The translations under genes were made by a program, and so were the position numbers. Below the pieces are notes generated by a model. The model searched no databases. It was not told the DNA's origin and saw only the letters and a program-made list of their open reading frames with translations. A stretch of DNA of 64,000 bases from Macrocybe gigantea (lineage: Eukaryota > Basidiomycota > Agaricomycetes > Agaricales > Callistosporiaceae). The stretch covers positions 868,001 through 932,000 of the forward strand of contig SJRY01000234.1 of the NCBI GenBank assembly GCA_011319805.1. Reading direction: 5' to 3'. Shown piece after piece: positions 10,021-22,330 of the stretch. How positions within the stretch are numbered: the first letter of the stretch is position 1; each line of letters begins with the position of its first letter.

Positions 10021-13000
10021 ATGGCCAATAACGACCAGGAGCCTGCTTCAACATCGCAGCTGACCGAAACGCAGCCAAGCGAGCCCTCGGAAAAGCAGTC
10101 TGCACTAGACGTCACTAGTCCGACTCACGCAAAGGCCCCGAGCGACATTACAAGCACCGTCTCATCAGCTAGCGCCGAGAATGCACCGGACAAGACACCT
10201 GCGACACAGCTGGACAACTCAAAGTCAGCGCTAAACCCCACGCGTCCATCACTGGTACAACTTGGATCCAGTTCTGGTCAAACATCCTCTGCACCAAAGC
10301 GATTTAGTGCAATGAACATCAACAAGAAATTCCTGGAGAAGAACTCGTCTTCAACATCGACCACGACGTCGTCGACCGTCGTAGCGTCAAAGCCCGGAAG
10401 TCAAGCCCGTAAGCTGATTTCACTATCCTTTCACGTCTTTTCAAGTTAACGCTGCTCAGCAGCCCGACCTCAAGCTCAACTTCCTTCATCCCATTCGCGC
10501 CTCGTCACAACGAAGCTTACGGCTACATCCCCTGTATCATCTGCCAGTGGTGTCGGTTGGTCACGCCCATCATCAGCGGCACCTCCTAACGCTAGTGGGA
10601 CACATTCACCCAATGGAACATCGCCGCACCCTACCAATGCCTCCCTTTCGGCACCTGCTCCTTCTGCAATTGCACAACTCCCTCACGTAGGCAAACTTAT
10701 CCAACCTCAGCCGCGTTCCGTCGTATCTCAGCCGAGCCTGACGAATAAAGATACTATTGGTGCACTATCATCAAGCAAATCTGCCTGGGGAAACATCCGC
10801 TCTGCAGCTCTGACATCAAGGAGACCGGACGTGAGGCAGGATGATTTCCCTACCGCTGCGGAGGTGGCTCAAGGCAAGCCTTTTCATGTCATTCTTTGAG
10901 TGTATTAACGATTTCTCAGGCCGTGCCAACAAACTTACTGATGTCAAAGAGTCCTCTGAGGCGACTATGAAACGCGTGATGTTGGAAGAGGCGGATACGT
11001 TTCGCGGTGTTCATCTTGATCCAAATGCCCATCACTGGGACGAGGTGCGTTCCAGCAGCTGGTTTGCCTTCAATGCCAAATTTACCAAATGTCTTACCGC
11101 CTTCGTCAGATGGAAGAAGATGATGATGCGTTCCTCCCTGGCGTTATCGAGTTCGGTGATGGCCGTCAGTACAGGATTGAATCAACGTACATCCCTCCAG
11201 AGCCCTCGCAAATATCTGACGATTCGACATCACATGCTCAGTCAAGGTCGGAAGCTGCCAAGGACACAGAAGAGACACCAGGTGTGGGCGATGGCCCTGT
11301 AAGCAAGGAGGAACGCTTTGCAGATGATTTTGACCGCAGTTGGCCGAAATCACGGACGTCACCTCTTCCCTCTCCAAGGATATCTGGTTTAGGTCTCGCT
11401 GCCCCATCCTCCGCCGCTGCGAAACCGCAAACTTCTCCCCAAGAGCCTTCGCGTGTACTATTTAACGAACGCTCGAACCGACTGGAACCATACACCAGCA
11501 GCCACCGTGCTGGACAACAAGCTCCAAAACGAGGACGCGAGTCCTCCATTTCTCCCGTCGAACGTCTCAGTGGACCTTCGCATCATGTACATCTCTTGCA
11601 AAAGTCAGCGGTGGTGGAGGGATCGGCTCGTTCTCGCAGGTTCAGTGGTGGTGCTGGCCCATCTCAACAGCCACCACGGCGTGACCTCCCGCCACTGACC
11701 CGGGATAATGCAGGACCTTTACCCGCCGGACGGGGTAGATCAAGAGAAGGTAATCGGATGGGTCCACCGTCAGCTAAAGAACCTCGCTTTAATATTTCCC
11801 CAGTCGTTCCCCACACCACTCTGCCTTCGCAATCGCCTGTTGCTGTGCATGCGTCTACTAACTTCCTTTCGCCCAAAGTCTTGACGTCGCCGCTTCCTTC
11901 GATCTCATCAGTTGAGCTCGATGAAGTGCGGAAGGACCTCATGCAAAGTGCTGCAGCTCGCGCGAAACAGCGACGTCAGCAAGAAGAGGAAGAGAGGGAA
12001 AAGGAAAAGGAACGTGCTCGGCGCAAAGCAACCGAGCTAGAAGAACGACTAAAAGCGGCTGAGGCTGAGAAGGCTACGCCCGATGGTGTCCAGCCGCAGG
12101 AAAATGCTCAGGTCCGTAGCTGTTTCGATTTACGCGCTCAGCCTGACGTTGCTCTGCAGGACCATGCAGTTATTGCAGTGATCGAAGATGCTATCAGAAT
12201 GGCGGAGAGTTCTCAGCCAGAGCAAGGTCCGACTGCTATAACATCGCAGCCAGCGCGACAGGGCCAACGAAGGCCACCTTCCCAGCAACCGATACCACGT
12301 CAGCCGTCTGATGAACCATCTGGCGCCCTGCGGCGGATGTCAATTTCAGCTCCGGGCATCGTCGCACCAATATCTGCTGTGCCGACTCCAGCAACTGTTG
12401 CCGACTCTTGGAGAAGTAAAGCGGGTCCTGTTCCTTCATCAGTGACACAAGCAAGCCCGGTGGTGTCGGCCTTTCAACCACCTCCTTCATCGGTCCTGGA
12501 CAACACGCTGACAGGCATGCCGGCAGAGGATCTGGAAGTTGTAGACTTCTCTGACATGGCAAAATTTGTCGGGGTTTCCGATGATGAGCATGAGGAGAGC
12601 CAGAGCAACTCGCGCCCCGTCGCCAGTGATTTCTTTGATGACGACGAGCTTGTTGCTCAGCCGCTCGCCGAGCCGAGGAAAATGGATGGAGTAAATTGGA
12701 GACAAAAAGCCTTACAAGGCCCTTTATCCGTGGGCCGTCCGCCGCGAACGGAACCAGAAAAGGATCAATCTCCCGCAGATGATTCGAAACAAAGCATTCC
12801 GCAACCTGGCAGAGATTTCGAATCATTCAATACCTCCACGGCTAAGGAAGCATCTCCTGACATGCACCCCCATCATTTCAACGGTCAGCGGCTACATCGG
12901 ACACAAAACTCCTACAAGGATCCCAGCATGTCTGCCTTAGACGATGCCATGTCGCGTATCAAGGGAGCGCTAGATGGGATGCAATCCAGTGAGGCATCGA

Positions 13001-15007
13001 GAGAGATCTCATTTGAGTTGGATAGTGTCAGCGTCAAGACTTTCCAAAGTTCTGCAAGGAGGGAACGCTGGATCCCGCCTGCCCTACGACCGCGAGTACC
13101 TGATCATGAACGCGAAGAATTTCGACCTACTGGATGTGACCCACCCCGATCCCCCAAATCCGCCCTTGACACTGTTACTGTCCATCTTCGCCCTATGTAT
13201 CGACCCGTGGAACTCGTAAACAAGCGCCAGCTGTACCTCTCATCGAAACCTGCATATCTTCGCTGGGACATATTGTCCTTTGATCCGCCTGTTGAAGGTA
13301 TGAATAAAAGGGATCTCTCACTCAACGATGTCCTTTTTCGCTGGACGAACTACAAAGGAAGGTTCAGGTATCGGGTCTCCTTACCTCGGCCTGGACCTCG
13401 TGTGAGCTTCCCTCCACACAACTCCCAGGCGAGAATAAATGGGCAGGGGGCTTTTGGTCGAGTAGCTGGTGCCGATAGCACAACGACATGGCGCAAACCG
13501 GCTACATTAACGGAGAAAGTGGACTCCGATGAGCCTGTCTCCGACGAAATAGGTTTGAACACCACCAGTCGTTCTCCACCACCCGAGATGGCCAGGTCCA
13601 ATTTCAAAGAAAAAGGTGAATCTAATGAGAAGGCAACGGTGATCAAAGTCGACGGTACCGCTCCCGCAAGATCTAGATCACAACCCAAAATGCCTGCAGG
13701 CACCGCTGTTGCTTTCTATCGCGATTCCCGCATTGATGCTGTATCCGCGGATTCAAAATCATCTGTCAATTTCATTGTCACAAGTGAACTAGATGAGCCA
13801 CGGATGCAGCTGCAGGAAACGCCTCAGCAGGCCAACTCCACTGCATCACCTTTCGACGCACAAGCCAGCCTCCCTGATGCTGGTCCCCAAGCGCAAAGCG
13901 ATTTGTCTTCGACGACGATGGACACCACGGCAACAACCACATCCAGGAAATCCCGCAGCAAAGACACAGTAAGAGTTTTTTGACACTTTCATGTCACCCT
14001 CTAATTATGCAACGCATCAGGTGGACCTTATTGCCTCCACGTCGCCGAAACAATATGGCACACCTTGGACAAGGTCGTCACTCAGCTCGACGGCGAAGGA
14101 TTCAGCGGCTAGGGCGCCTGACCCGGAGCATCTGAAAGCTGTTTGGTCACAGACGTCAGACAAGGCTGGTCTGCACGGTGTCAACTCGCTTGAGGGTATT
14201 GGAGATGACCTGACTTCGCTTCCGTTCACACTGCAAGACGTGAAGTCAGAAGATGGGGAAACACCGCCCCCTGTGCCGGCAGCACCCTCTCGCATGTCAT
14301 TGCACGACGTGACTCGGGCCTTCCAACAGGTCCCGACATCGTCTTCGTCGAACTCAACATCGTCTCAGCGTGCTGCGCCTGCGCCTGCGGCCCATCCTTC
14401 ATACAACTATACCTTATCTCCACCATCGAATTCCGCCCGACCGGCATACGCAGCATACCCATCACCCATCATGAGTCACTCTCCCAGCCCCGGCGCGATG
14501 TATCCATATCCTGTTGCATCCAGTCCTGTGCCGAGCCGAATGTCTGTGAATGGGCAGCCTTCCCTGTACAGTCAGCCAATGTGGGCCACCCTCCCGGCCT
14601 CGACACCACAAAACCCTACAGGCATGATGCGGCCGATGACCTCCCCTTACCACCCGCAGATGATGTCGTATCCATCACCAGCGACGCCTTCGATGTATCC
14701 ACCGATGACGACAATGTCACCCCCTCAGCAGGGAGCCATGCAAGCCGGTCGCGGTCGGAGTTTAACCATGATGAGCCCCGTCGTGCAAAATGCAGCTCCA
14801 CAAATGCCTCCTCAGATGTACGCGAGCCCCATTCTGATGCACGCACCTGTCATGCCCGTTCCGCAGAGCCCGGCATACATGCATATGCCGGTAGCTCGTC
14901 CCCAAGGCCGGGCTGAAAATGGACAGATGGCTTTGCCGCAACAAGCTCAACTCAATCATGCAAGCTACAATGCTACTGCTCTTCCCTTCGTGAGACCAAC
15001 ATGGTGA
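10021..15007 (+). CDS. Large Ser/Pro-rich disordered protein, unknown function
   Basis: At least six exons, about 1,550 residues. The start MANNDQEPASTSQLTETQ is acidic and disordered. Conserved-looking patches stand out: FSAMNINKKFLEKNSSS, HSRLVTTKLTATSP, SKSAWGNIRSAAL, a central coiled-coil stretch of alternating Lys/Arg/Glu near 11935-12075, RRERWIPPALRPR with YLRWDILSFDPPVEGM near 13060-13290, KAVWSQTSDKAGLHGVNSLE near 14130, and a Pro/Met/Tyr/Ser-rich tail. I recall this architecture as a conserved mushroom protein without known function; a distant PRRC2/BAT2-like relation is possible but not shown. The intron after CAAG at 10876 has a GC donor (GCAAGC). A 48-nt in-frame segment at 12112-12159 has intron-like ends and may be optional. 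The last intron is 13972-14020. Confidence 0.75.
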
Positions 15008-15163
15008 ACACGGTGTCATGGTATTTTGTTATCTCTTTGTCCTTTCTGGTGTCTTTTTCACAAAGTACATATACTTGTCCTGTGCATACTGTTATAAGGG
15101 TATTCGACCACAACATTCGAATTTCCGTGGTATAATTGAAAATATACAGTACATAAGTCTAAT

Positions 15164-16913
15164 CTAGGCATGTGCTAACTGTACCGCACGATCGGCTGCC
15201 TCATCCAAGCTGTCAAACGGTTCGATCTTGAGCCCTGATTCCCTTATCATCCTGTGATGTTGTCAACAGTGCGAAAAAGAAATGAAAGCAAAACGGGGAC
15301 GCACTGTTTAGCCTCTTGTTCTTTGGTACCCTTTAACCGGACGACCAAGGGAATATTCAAGTGCAACTCTTTCGTCGCCTTGATGACACCTTCCGCAATG
15401 TAGTCGCAACGCATTATACCTATTGACGTGTCAGATCTCAATTGAGTCAAAAGATGATTTGGCAGCTCACCTCCGAAGATGTTGATGAAAATACTCTTGA
15501 CCTTGGGATCAGTCAAGAGGATTTCAAACGCCTTTTTCACTGTCTCCGGGGTAGCTCCGCTGTTCGGAGTGAGCGAGCGGTAGCAGAAGATGTAGCAATG
15601 ATGATGCTTACCCTCCAACATCAAGGAAATTGGCAGGCTCGCCTCCATGAAGGCTGAGCACATCCATGGTGGCCATGGCAAGGCCGGCACCATTGACGAG
15701 GCATCCGATATTGCCGTCGAGTTTGATGAAGTTCAGGTTCGCTTTTTGTGCCTCTACCTCTGATGGCTCCTCTTGAGAAACGTCTCGCAAGTCGAAGATA
15801 TCCTGCTGGCGAAACTCGGCATTATCGTCAAAACCGAACTTCGCATCCATGCTGAAATAAACCCAGCCGATTTAGCAAAGCGCAACGCTTCCAGAGAAGA
15901 CGTTAGCACACACCACAGCACAGCACCATCTTTAGTTAGAGCCATTGGATTTATTTCGATCTGAGTGGCGTCCTTGTCCTTGAATATTCTGTAAAGATTG
16001 ATAAATATATCTGCCGCCTCGGACTGGTTCTTTTCGTCATTGAAACCCAGTTTCCTGGCGATTTCTATGGCTTGCTGCTTGCCAAGACCTTTGTAAAAGT
16101 CGATGGGAGCAGTGATGATGGCATTCGGGTCCTTGGCTGCGACTTCCTCTATGTTCATGCCTCCCTGGGCAGAGCGACCAAGACGGTGCCCTGAGTGGCA
16201 CGGTCGTTGAGTACGGCGACGTAGTATTCGTGTTCAGGCTGTCGGCGCTCGGCAATCATAACCTACAGAGTATCAGATTAAAAGTCGGCTGCACCGGAAC
16301 AACAAAATAGAGCTGACGGCGTTGCAGACGCGTCCATGTGCACCGGTCTGTTTAGTGACGAGTGACGAACCAAGCATTTTGCTCGCATACTCCTTTGCTG
16401 CCCCGGGGCTAGGAAGGTTGCATTTCAGCCAAGAGACGTGCGCCGGAGACCTGCAATGCTAGCACACACCTGTCCACCATGTGGACACCGCCTTGAAGTC
16501 CATTGGTGAATTTGCCCTTCCCACGGCCACCAGCAAGCACCTGGGCCTTGATGACGAGACGGTCGTGGCCTATGCATATCGAGGTGAGGGGTTCCGTTTA
16601 TAGGCGGAGAACGGGGAAGTCATGCCAAAACTCTTTGCCGCGTCATAGGCCTCCTGGGGAGTCGTTGCGGCAACACTTTTCGGTGTAGGAATTCCATACT
16701 GTAATAAGTCAACAGATCCGGTCCGAAGGAAAGTGATGATGTCTACTGACGGAATTAAGAAGCTTCATGGATTGGTATTCATGGAGAGAGAGAAAACGCC
16801 TCTGACCAGCAGACGCGACCTGTGCAGGCAAGTTCAGCAAATTCGACATATCCCGAGGGTAAAATACGACTTTCCCGAAGGACCGAACCCGCCTTGCGTA
16901 TAGAGGAAAGCAT
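15164..16913 (-). CDS. LSC2: Succinate-CoA ligase beta subunit, mitochondrial
   Basis: Many exons on the minus strand, about 420 residues. [10 protein letters not shown] plus the next exon form a presequence, leading to [20 protein letters not shown], the family start. Then come [19 protein letters not shown] (ATP-grasp), [77 protein letters not shown], and [18 protein letters not shown] with LVVRLKGT. The enzyme converts succinyl-CoA to succinate with NDP phosphorylation in the TCA cycle. The exon ending at SFG uses either a GC donor or an alternative GT two codons earlier. No frame defects were found. The gene starts divergently from the DinB-like gene, with 520 bp between. Confidence 0.95.
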
Positions 16914-17433
16914 TGCGACGAGTAACAAGGACTGTGGTACCAAGCGTTGAGGGCGAGCGGAGATATTATAGCCATTTAGCTTGACAGAAAAACTTAGTCA
17001 GCAGCCCTTCCAGAAGCGAATGTTTTTGAAATTTTATGTATCATCTCCAGAGCGGCGACGACGGTCGAACTCGTTTCCTTGATTCTTCCTGTCTCCCATC
17101 CTCGCCATCGCCATCCGCGATGGTGAGCGAAGCTCTGTCACACCGTCCGCCTCGCCTTGAGTTCGAACGACCGCTACTTTTTGGCATGGGTCGTTCGAAA
17201 TTTGGTATAGGGACATCTTTCGCCGGCATTCGACCTGGCCGTTGGTGGGCGGAATCACATTCCAACCCGGTTATTATTATCGTCTTTAGCTTCATGTACA
17301 TACAGATGTGTAAGGTCCGTGTGTGAACACGAAATCACTGCGATGAACACGTTTTAGCCATCCCGTGAAACTTTTTTTCTCCCTCTGGCTGTCAGAAGAT
17401 TCACCTGTCTTCAACTTGATCCGCCAGCGTGCC
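16914..17433. other. Divergent promoter region with overlapping open frames
   Basis: 520 bases between LSC2 and the DinB-like gene. From about 17036 to 17326 frames are open on both strands (96 codons plus, 86 codons minus) with no stop. None shows a known domain. The minus-strand product would be Arg/Gly/Glu-rich and disordered. It may hold a small gene, or simply be GC-rich DNA without stops. Confidence 0.35.
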
Positions 17434-18264
17434 ATGCACTCCCAAGTGTTTTCTCATCCTTATGCAATGCCTTCTGACACCAGAATGGGACAACAGACGC
17501 CGTCCGATCCTCCGCTGGACGTGCCAATGAGCCGACTGCTCTCTGTCTCAAAGACCGTCTTGCTTCAGGCCGTCGATTTACTCGACAATTACCTTTCCTC
17601 GGATGAGCAACTCACCGTAAACTCGAAAATGATCCCCGGATCGACCATCGGTATTCATCATCCTTAGATGGCGTCTCCCATTTTCGCGACTAATTAGCAC
17701 CAAGGAAAGCACCTGCGACACGCGCGAGACCATTTCGTTCTGCTCCTTGCCAGCGTTTCGGACGCGACGCCTTATACCCTATCTTATGACGTGAGGAACC
17801 GCAACACGCCTATGGAAAGCAGTCGAGCAGCGGCACGAGAGGCCCTCCTCGACGCCATACAACAGCTAGAATCTGTCGTGCCGAGGACGACTATGGACGC
17901 GCCAGTGAAGCTCACTGCCGTGACACCATACTTACAGGAGTTTGATACGACTTTTGGACGCGAAGTGAGTGGCATAAACATGGCCGCAAAGGCTAAAGTT
18001 GACGAGTCACGACGTGAAGCTATGGTTTGCAGCACTACACTGTGTCCATCACTGGTCAATGGTGCATACGTTTGTCTCCATCAACCAAAACGACTGCTCA
18101 TGCTTCGTTACTTAGGTTCGCGTCATAGCTGGAGAGCTGGTGAGCGCAACATTGGTCCTTGTTCGCTGTTGCTTCACGGAATGGCGTTTCAGGACATACA
18201 ATTGACTGACGACTTTGGATTCGCGCCGTCGACGTTGGTGTACCAAGGAAAGCTGACTTGCTGA
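17434..18264 (+). CDS. DinB/YfiT-like four-helix protein
   Basis: Exons 17434-17650, 17705-17964, 18020-18061, 18116-18139 and 18193-18264 join in frame. The early helix SVSKTVLLQAVDLLDNYLSS is followed by IGKHLRHARDHFVLLLASV and later LWFAALHCVHHWSMVRVIA. Histidines at HLRHARDH and VHHW are spaced as in the DinB_2 superfamily, where three histidines bind a metal in a four-helix bundle. Bacterial members are DNA-damage inducible or thiol-transfer enzymes; the fungal role is unknown. Several start codons are possible (17434, 17467, 17527); the first gives a disordered leader, the last starts directly at the helix. It lies just upstream of RPD3 in the same direction. Confidence 0.72.
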
Positions 18265-18501
18265 CTGCTCCAGAATGATGCTCATCCGCGGCCATCATTG
18301 CAGGCAAGGACGCGCCACTTGGAAGGGCGAAGATCTGACCGCGTTTCTACGAACGTGTTATTTGTACCGTTTTTATAATGCTTGTGACGTTTTTTGTTTG
18401 GTATCATCATCAGATTCAAACTTGGCCACGTGCAATGGTTTGCTTAACTTGATGTAGTGTAATGATGTGCTTGCCGTACCATTAACCATCGCCCGCCCGC
18501 C

Positions 18502-20796
18502 ATGTCCGAAAAAATGGTCCCCATTGAGGGAGAAAATCAGAAGAAGCGTGTCGTACGTTCTAACCTCTCCTTTGCAACACGTCGCCCGACATACCCAATC
18601 AGTGTTATTTTTTTGACTCCGATATTGGAGGATTTCATTATGGTCCTGGTCATCCGTGAGCCCTAATCTATAATCCAACAATGTTACGATTGACTAGCTC
18701 TCAAACAGTATGAAGCCTACGAGAATACGCATGTGTCATTCGCTGGTGATGAATTATGGCCTATACAAGAGGATGGAGATTTTCGTAAGCTCGACGTTCC
18801 TGTGCTATTTTTGCTCCGTGTTCGTCTGCTCATTTTTTTATGATGACAGCGAGCGAAACCTGCAACAAAACGCGAAATGACACAGTTTCATTCGGATGAC
18901 TATGTCGATTTCTTGAACCGTATAACGCCAAGCAATATGAATTCCTTCATCAAGGAACAACACAAGTGTAAGTGCTCCGGTGCTGAGCCCTCGCGATTGG
19001 CGTCTGATAATTGACCATTCCCCTGCTAGACAATGTTGGCGATGATTGCCCCGTATTCGATGGACTGTTCGAATACTGCTCCATATCTGCAGGAGGCTCA
19101 ATGGGTGCGTTGATTTTTCTCCTTTTTCCCCCCTGCACAAGTCGAGGGCTAAAATACGCACAGAGGGTGCGGCACGACTTAGCCGCGACAAATGCGACAT
19201 TGCAATCAACTGGGCGGGTGGTCTTCATCATGCAAAAAAGAGTGAAGCCAGTGGCTTCTGCTATGTGAACGGTATGAAGATACAATATTAACTATGTTTA
19301 ATTCGGCTCACAAGTCCCGGCCGCGTCTTCAGACATCGTACTTGGAATCCTGGAGCTTCTACGGTGAGCAACGATCGTCCCAGCATTTCTTGACCCTTCT
19401 AAAATCAAGTTCTCGAGGTACCATAACCGTGTGCTATACGTTGATATCGACGTACACCATGGAGATGGAGTTGAGGAAGCATTCTATACAACGGACAGGG
19501 TCATGACCGTCAGTTTTCACAAATACGGGGAGTATTTTCCTGGGACAGGAGAGCTTAGGGTGAGCTAAACTTCTTCAGGAATTCAGGTTTCACTCATAAT
19601 ACAAACCAACGCCGTAGGATATTGGTATGATGAAGGGAAAGTATTACGCATTGAATTTCCCATTACGAGACGGAATAACCGACGAGAATTACAAATCTGT
19701 GTTCGAACCGGTGCGTGCAGATAATAGTGCGCTTCTGTTTTGCCTGCAATGACGACCTCAGGTAATCCGACAAGTTATGGAATCATACGACCCTTCTGCA
19801 ATCGTTTTACAATGTGGCACTGATTCTCTATCTGGGGACAAACTGGGTTGCTTGAATCTTTCGATGCGAGGTATGGCCTGGATATGCATTTTTATTTCAA
19901 CCATTCGACTGTTGCTTCGACGTAGGCCATGCAAATTGTGTGAGGTTTGTGAAATCCTTTAACAGACCATTACTTCTGCTCGGCGGCGGAGGCTACACCA
20001 TGCGCAATGTAAGTCGAGTTTGGGCGTATGAGACAGGGCTGGCTGCCGGAGTTGAACTCGCACCAGGCAGGGGTAATTCTTGTTCTGCACTTTCTCTGGC
20101 CTAACATTCCTCAACCAGAAATACCTGTCAACGAATATTATGAATATTTCGGACCAGATTATGAGCTCGACGTGAAATCGTCGAACATCGAAGATCTCAA
20201 CACCTCAGCATATCTGGATCGGGTGAAAAGAATCATAATGGAAAATTTGAGACACTGTGGCGGTCCGCCAAGCGTCCAAATGACAGGTTTGTCCTATGTG
20301 CGTCCTCCCAATTGATTGAATTGTGACTCAGTTATGAACAGATATTCCCTCCATGCCAATCGATGATATCATAGAAGATCCAAACCGCGAGGAGGATTTT
20401 GAATCTCCGGATGAGAGACGGCCTCAGCGGCTACTAGACTCCCGGAGACAGGGAGACGGGGAGTTGTCTGATTCAGATGACGAAGGGGAGGGCGGCAGGA
20501 GGAACCATGCACGGCACGATGACCGTGACAGCACGAGCGAGAACGGCAGCACAGGCGGTCATAAATTTGGACTCAATGTCGGCATTATGGCCTCCGGTCC
20601 GACGGCCACGCATGGAGCTGGTCCCAGCGCACACAGCACGGCCGTGCGCATATTGTCGTCATCAATGGGAGCATCAAAGATGGATGTGGACATGGAGCCG
20701 CCGTCGGAGCCGACGGAGAACGGGGGAAACGGTGAGCAGCCGCAAGATTTGAGTGAGGAGATGGTTACGGACGATCAATCTGTATCAATACCTTGA
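18502..20796 (+). CDS. RPD3: Histone deacetylase RPD3 (class I)
   Basis: About ten exons. The start [17 protein letters not shown] leads into [20 protein letters not shown]. Complete class I signature: [38 protein letters not shown] (catalytic His pair), [19 protein letters not shown] (metal-binding Asp and His), [14 protein letters not shown], and [30 protein letters not shown] and [13 protein letters not shown] mark the Rpd3 branch rather than Hos2. The C-terminal tail (after [10 protein letters not shown]) is acidic and disordered, with DSDDEGEGG, and carries no catalytic role. Rpd3 removes acetyl groups from histone tails as the core of the Rpd3L and Rpd3S complexes. The zinc ligands and catalytic histidines are all present. 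RXT2, an Rpd3L subunit, is encoded at 28.7 kb. Confidence 0.96.
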
Positions 20797-20904
20797 CTCT
20801 ATGTTGCGTCTTCTACTCGCTGTCGTGTCTTTTACTTATTCTAGTTTTTGCATATGTTTAAGTTACATAAGCCCCTTTTCTGAACTTGCTTTCAGAACAT
20901 CAAT

Positions 20905-22047
20905 ATGGACGGCGATAATACACGTCCTGTGACTCCCCCTCCTCAGCCAGTGAATACTGGTGCTTTAGTGCTAACCCCAGAGCAAGTAAAACAGATAGAA
21001 ATTAATCGCTTGAGGGGTGCGTGATTCGTGGACTTCTTTGTCCTTCATTAATGGACATCTACAGCGAAGCACCAGCAACGCGAAAGAGAAGAGAAAACGG
21101 CTTCGTCATCAGCCCTCAATGTCAACAAGAAAAGGCCTCTCCATTCTTCTCGCCCAACAGCATCCGGCGAAAACTCTTCCCAGCCGCTGAAACGCGATGC
21201 TCGTCTAGGGAATTATTTCGAGTATGACTTGTCAAAGATGGTGAACTCGAAAGGCGGATTTTTATTGGAAGACGGAGAAGAAGTCGACGAAGACGTCTTT
21301 AGGAAGGAGAAAGAGAGAGAAAGGCAGAGGCGATGCAAAACTTTGATCCCCGTACGTCATTTTGGCTCCATGGCTCGATTGACCCCTCAACTCGTCGTAG
21401 CTATGCATCTGGATCCAAACCTCAACCCCAAATGTAAGGAGTGCCAGACAGTGGATATTGACCACATGTATAGGAAGGTCTTCAACTGTCTGGTTTGTAA
21501 AAAGTGTCAAGATCAATACCCCGAGAAGTACAGTCTCTTGACCAAGACGGAATGCAAGGAGGTATGTTCGACTTGTTCCTCTGCACTATAAAATTCATTG
21601 CGTTATTGTAGGATTATCTGCTGACAGACGGTGTGTGAATCCATCCTGTACACTGTTGATGGAATTCTCATATTTGCATAAGCCGAGTTGCGTGACCAAG
21701 AACTCCTACCCCACCTTCTCAAGGCAAACCCGCATAAATCGACATTCGCCAATATGATGCTCTTCTTACGATGTCAAGTTGAAGATTTTGCATGGAAAAA
21801 GTGGGGGTCAGCTGAGGCGCTTGACGCGGAATATGAGCGCAGAGTCGCTGAGAAGAAAAAGAGGAAGAACAAAAAGTTTGAACAGAGTCTGAGAGACTTG
21901 CGACGGCGCACAAAGGAAAGCGTCTGGCAACGTCGTCAAGATGAAGAACACAGGCACGAGTTTGGACCGTCAACGCGCGGCCCAGATGGGATTTCGCAAC
22001 AAGTATGCCACAGTTGCGGGTTCACGATCGACATAGAAGAGTTCTGA
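20905..22047 (+). CDS. RAD14: DNA repair protein RAD14 (XPA)
   Basis: Start MDGDNTRPVTPPPQPVNTGA, a basic helix RLRAKHQQREREEK, a lysine-rich linker, LGNYFEYDLSKMVNSKGGFL, then the zinc module CKECQTVDIDHMYRKVFNC with CLVCKKC (C4 zinc finger). KYSLLTKTECKEDYLLTDAE and ANPHKSTFANMMLFLRCQVE follow, the XPA/Rad14 DNA-binding core. The tail has CHSCGFTIDIEEF. The protein recognises damaged DNA in nucleotide excision repair. At 21350-21398 a 49-nt segment with GTACGT and GTCGTAG ends looks like an intron. Splicing it yields NFDPPMHLDPNLNPKC only if one A is added at AAA 21320-21322; leaving it in keeps an uninterrupted frame. I cannot decide between these. Confidence 0.93.
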
Positions 22048-22330
22048 TTTCATTGCGGATGTGGCTCTATACCCCGTTGGATTTTCGACTGTCTTGGCTA
22101 CAAGCTGGCCACAAGGGACTCTATCACTTGTCGACTGCAGAGATGTTGGTACGCCGTATGGTAGCACTTGATTTATTGTGGCAAGGCACGGTTTAAAGTG
22201 CTTTGCCGGTTAGAAACGCCACATGCCTTCACGTACTACAAAAAATGCTCAATCACGAGCGTCAGCGCGAAGGCTCATTTTAAAGATATAACTGCAATCT
22301 CAATCTCCCCAGGACACGTCCCATTCTACA

